Below, one piece after another: positions 4,588 to 5,886 of a stretch of 5,886 bases of DNA. The position numbers were made by a program, and so were the translations under genes. The notes under the pieces were generated by a model that did not search any database, had not been told where the DNA came from, and worked only from the letters and a program-made list of their open reading frames with translations. This stretch comes from an uncultured Clostridia bacterium. GTDB lineage: Bacteria > Bacillota_A > Clostridia > Christensenellales > Aristaeellaceae. The stretch covers positions 1 through 5,886 of the forward strand of contig CAKUDW010000136.1 of the NCBI GenBank assembly GCA_934645275.1, read 5' to 3'. Position 1 is the first letter of the stretch; each line of letters starts with the position of its first letter.

Positions 4588-5886
4588 CTGGCAGTACATC
4601 AGCAGGCCGTCCGGAATTTCACGAATGGTTTCCGGCAGCACCAGCGAGCGCAAGTGCACCCACTCGGTCTGGTCGGTGGCGGTTTCGGTGTTCGTGTAGT
4701 CCTGGCAGGATGCGAATACGTTGTAGCCATCGAAGCCAACTACAGTCACGCCGTTGATTTCACGAGGCACCACCACGTCGATGGCCGTGCCGGTGTAAGC
4801 GGAAATCAGGCCGGTTTCGGGGTCAAAATCGAAGCTCTCGGCAGGCGTGGGCTCAAATGGCATGGGCACAAACGAGCTCGTCTCGCCCACGCGCAGTATG
4901 GGATCGTGCCACGGACGATTCAACCGTTCATTCCATTCGGCAATCTGTTCGCCGGTGGCATCGGCGGAAAGGCGTACATCGGTCAGGTTCAGGCAATCCG
5001 CAAACGAACCCGCGGGGATGAGCGCCGGATCGCAGAGGATCGTAAGCTTCTTGAGGCCGATCAGCCCCTCAAACGCGCCCGCGCCGCTTTCAGTTACGGA
5101 TTCGGGAATGGTCAGCTCCTCCATCTGCGCACAGCCTGCGAACGCGCGTTCGCCGATAGTGGTGATGGACGGAAACAGCTCCACATATTCTACACTGCTA
5201 TCCGCAAAGGCTTCGCTGCCGATTGTGGTGAACCAGCTGCAGTGATGCGGATAGAAAGAACGGATGTGCTGATTATTCTTAAACAGGCCGTCTCCCAGCG
5301 CGGACACTTTGATTTCATCGTATGTTGCCCAAATTGTCAGGTCGGCTGCGTCGCCGTTGTAGACGGTCCACACGCCGTTTTCGATGGTCGTAGTTTCCTC
5401 TGCGTTGACAGGGTATTCCGCTACCCCAACGCTGATGGGGTTGTTGATCCATACCGTGCAGCCGGGGCACTGCCCCGCTAGCAGAGCCGCATAGGCATCG
5501 CGGTTTTCGATGCTGCTGTCCCATGGCAGATCCAAATCCGCCAAAGCACCGTTTCCTTCAAAGGCGTCCAAGGCGATGTCGATCGGCGCATAGAGATCAA
5601 ACGCCATATAGGCGAGCGCACAATCTGCAAAGGCGCGCGAACCGACGCTCTGAAGCGATGCGGGCAGTATGAGATCGGTCAGGTAGGCGCTGCTCTCAAA
5701 TGCGCCCGCGCCGATGGCGGTCAGCCCCTCGGGCAGCGTCAGCTCACCGGTAACGCGGCTGAAGCAGAAGGCTCGCTCGCCGATGCGCTCGACGTTCGCC
5801 AGCTTGAGCCCGCGTGCCTTGTAGCTGCCGTTGAATGCCTCTGCACCGATGGTTTTAAGCGAATCAGGGAAGGAGACGTATTGTAG
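4585..5886 (-). CDS. BspA-like leucine-rich-repeat protein, N-terminal part (5' end outside window)
   Basis: 433 residues are visible before the TAG. The codon frame is open at the window edge, so an ATG at 5605-5607 is internal (it lies in CALAYMAFDLYAP, mid-repeat). Repeats of the BspA type recur: SLKTIGAEAFNGS, VERIGERAFCFS, GLTAIGAGAFESS, SLQSVGSRAFADC, and further on FTTIGSEAFADS, ITTIGERAFAGC and TESGAGAFEGL. Two blocks carry inter-repeat cap sequences of the kind common in these proteins: NGVWTVYNGDAADLTIWA (visible residues about 170-187) and FDFDPETGLISAYTG (about 352-366), the latter followed by IDVVVPREINGVTVVGF. No signal peptide or anchor is seen because the start is missing. The protein is probably a secreted or surface protein. 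Its ligand cannot be inferred. Confidence 0.88.
   Translation of the reverse strand, partial: LQYVSFPDSLKTIGAEAFNGSYKARGLKLANVERIGERAFCFSRVTGELTLPEGLTAIGAGAFESSAYLTDLILPASLQSVGSRAFADCALAYMAFDLYAPIDIALDAFEGNGALADLDLPWDSSIENRDAYAALLAGQCPGCTVWINNPISVGVAEYPVNAEETTTIENGVWTVYNGDAADLTIWATYDEIKVSALGDGLFKNNQHIRSFYPHHCSWFTTIGSEAFADSSVEYVELFPSITTIGERAFAGCAQMEELTIPESVTESGAGAFEGLIGLKKLTILCDPALIPAGSFADCLNLTDVRLSADATGEQIAEWNERLNRPWHDPILRVGETSSFVPMPFEPTPAESFDFDPETGLISAYTGTAIDVVVPREINGVTVVGFDGYNVFASCQDYTNTETATDQTEWVHLRSLVLPETIREIPDGLLMYCQ

Larger units (their letters stand above)
3556..5886 (-). pseudogene. BspA-like leucine-rich-repeat surface protein, interrupted by in-frame TAG and cut by window edge
   Basis: The frame is open from the right edge of the window to TAA at 3556-3558 except for one TAG at 4585-4587. 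Reading through gives GLLMYCQ-stop-LETFICYAPVE, and the sequence on both sides continues the same leucine-rich-repeat register (LETFICYAP, then IGKSAF-like GKSAFALCRNLKNVAF). Both halves therefore belong to one ancestral protein of at least 776 codons, with its N-terminus beyond the window. The order is leucine-rich repeats, a FDFDPETGLISAYTG spacer, more repeats, a Pro/Ala/Glu linker and a small beta-rich end domain. Such proteins in gut Clostridia are exported and thought to mediate adhesion or interaction. The single-base nonsense change suggests a recent loss, a sequencing error, or less likely readthrough. Confidence 0.75.

Noticed and set aside
4303..5481. Long plus-strand open frame of 392 codons
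   Set aside because: It lies wholly antisense to the leucine-rich-repeat gene, whose repeat motifs are unmistakable. The long frame is a by-product of its G/C-rich codon use and shows no recognisable domain.

Overview
This 5.9 kb window looks like chromosomal DNA from a low-to-moderate-diversity gut-type Bacillota, most likely Clostridia. The pointers are strong Shine-Dalgarno sites (AGGAGG-type), G/C-biased third codon positions, a BspA-type leucine-rich-repeat surface protein, and a zinc-ribbon protein next to an SPFH protein, a pair familiar from Firmicutes. No genus can be named from the sequence alone. Everything except the first 201 bases is encoded on the minus strand.

Layout, left to right. 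Positions 1-201 (+) hold the C-terminal end of a polar amino-acid ABC transporter ATPase. A hairpin terminator at 225-253 separates it from the convergent minus-strand genes and is oriented best for those. Positions 270-1607 (-) encode a YdjI-like SPFH protein with three C-terminal zinc ribbons. Fifteen bases upstream of it lies 1623-2906 (-), a YdjG-like protein with two N-terminal zinc ribbons and two membrane helices. Positions 2938-3368 (-) hold a small secreted peptidoglycan-binding protein that is split by an apparent one-base deletion. A 190-base non-coding gap follows. From 3556 to the right edge (-) runs a large secreted-type BspA-like leucine-rich-repeat protein with a Pro/Ala/Glu-rich linker and a small beta-rich C-terminal domain. 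Its frame is open to the window edge but is broken by one in-frame TAG at 4585-4587.

How the genes may work together. The zinc-ribbon and SPFH genes almost certainly form a translationally close pair, and by analogy with Bacillus subtilis YdjG/YdjI they probably make a membrane-associated envelope-stress complex, with the helix-containing YdjG-like partner anchoring the soluble SPFH partner. No PspA or TPM-domain (YdjH) gene is visible here. The leucine-rich-repeat and peptidoglycan-binding proteins are envelope or surface proteins, so the minus-strand cluster has a common cell-envelope theme. Each of these two surface genes carries one apparent single-base lesion, whereas the YdjG/YdjI-like pair is intact. 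That could mean decay, phase-variable or strain-specific loss, or sequencing error.

No tRNA, rRNA, CRISPR array, insertion sequence or phage gene was recognised. I did not find strong evidence for a wholly undescribed system. The most interesting points are the two lesions, the stripped-down YdjG/YdjI pair, and the unknown C-terminal segment of the small peptidoglycan-binding protein.
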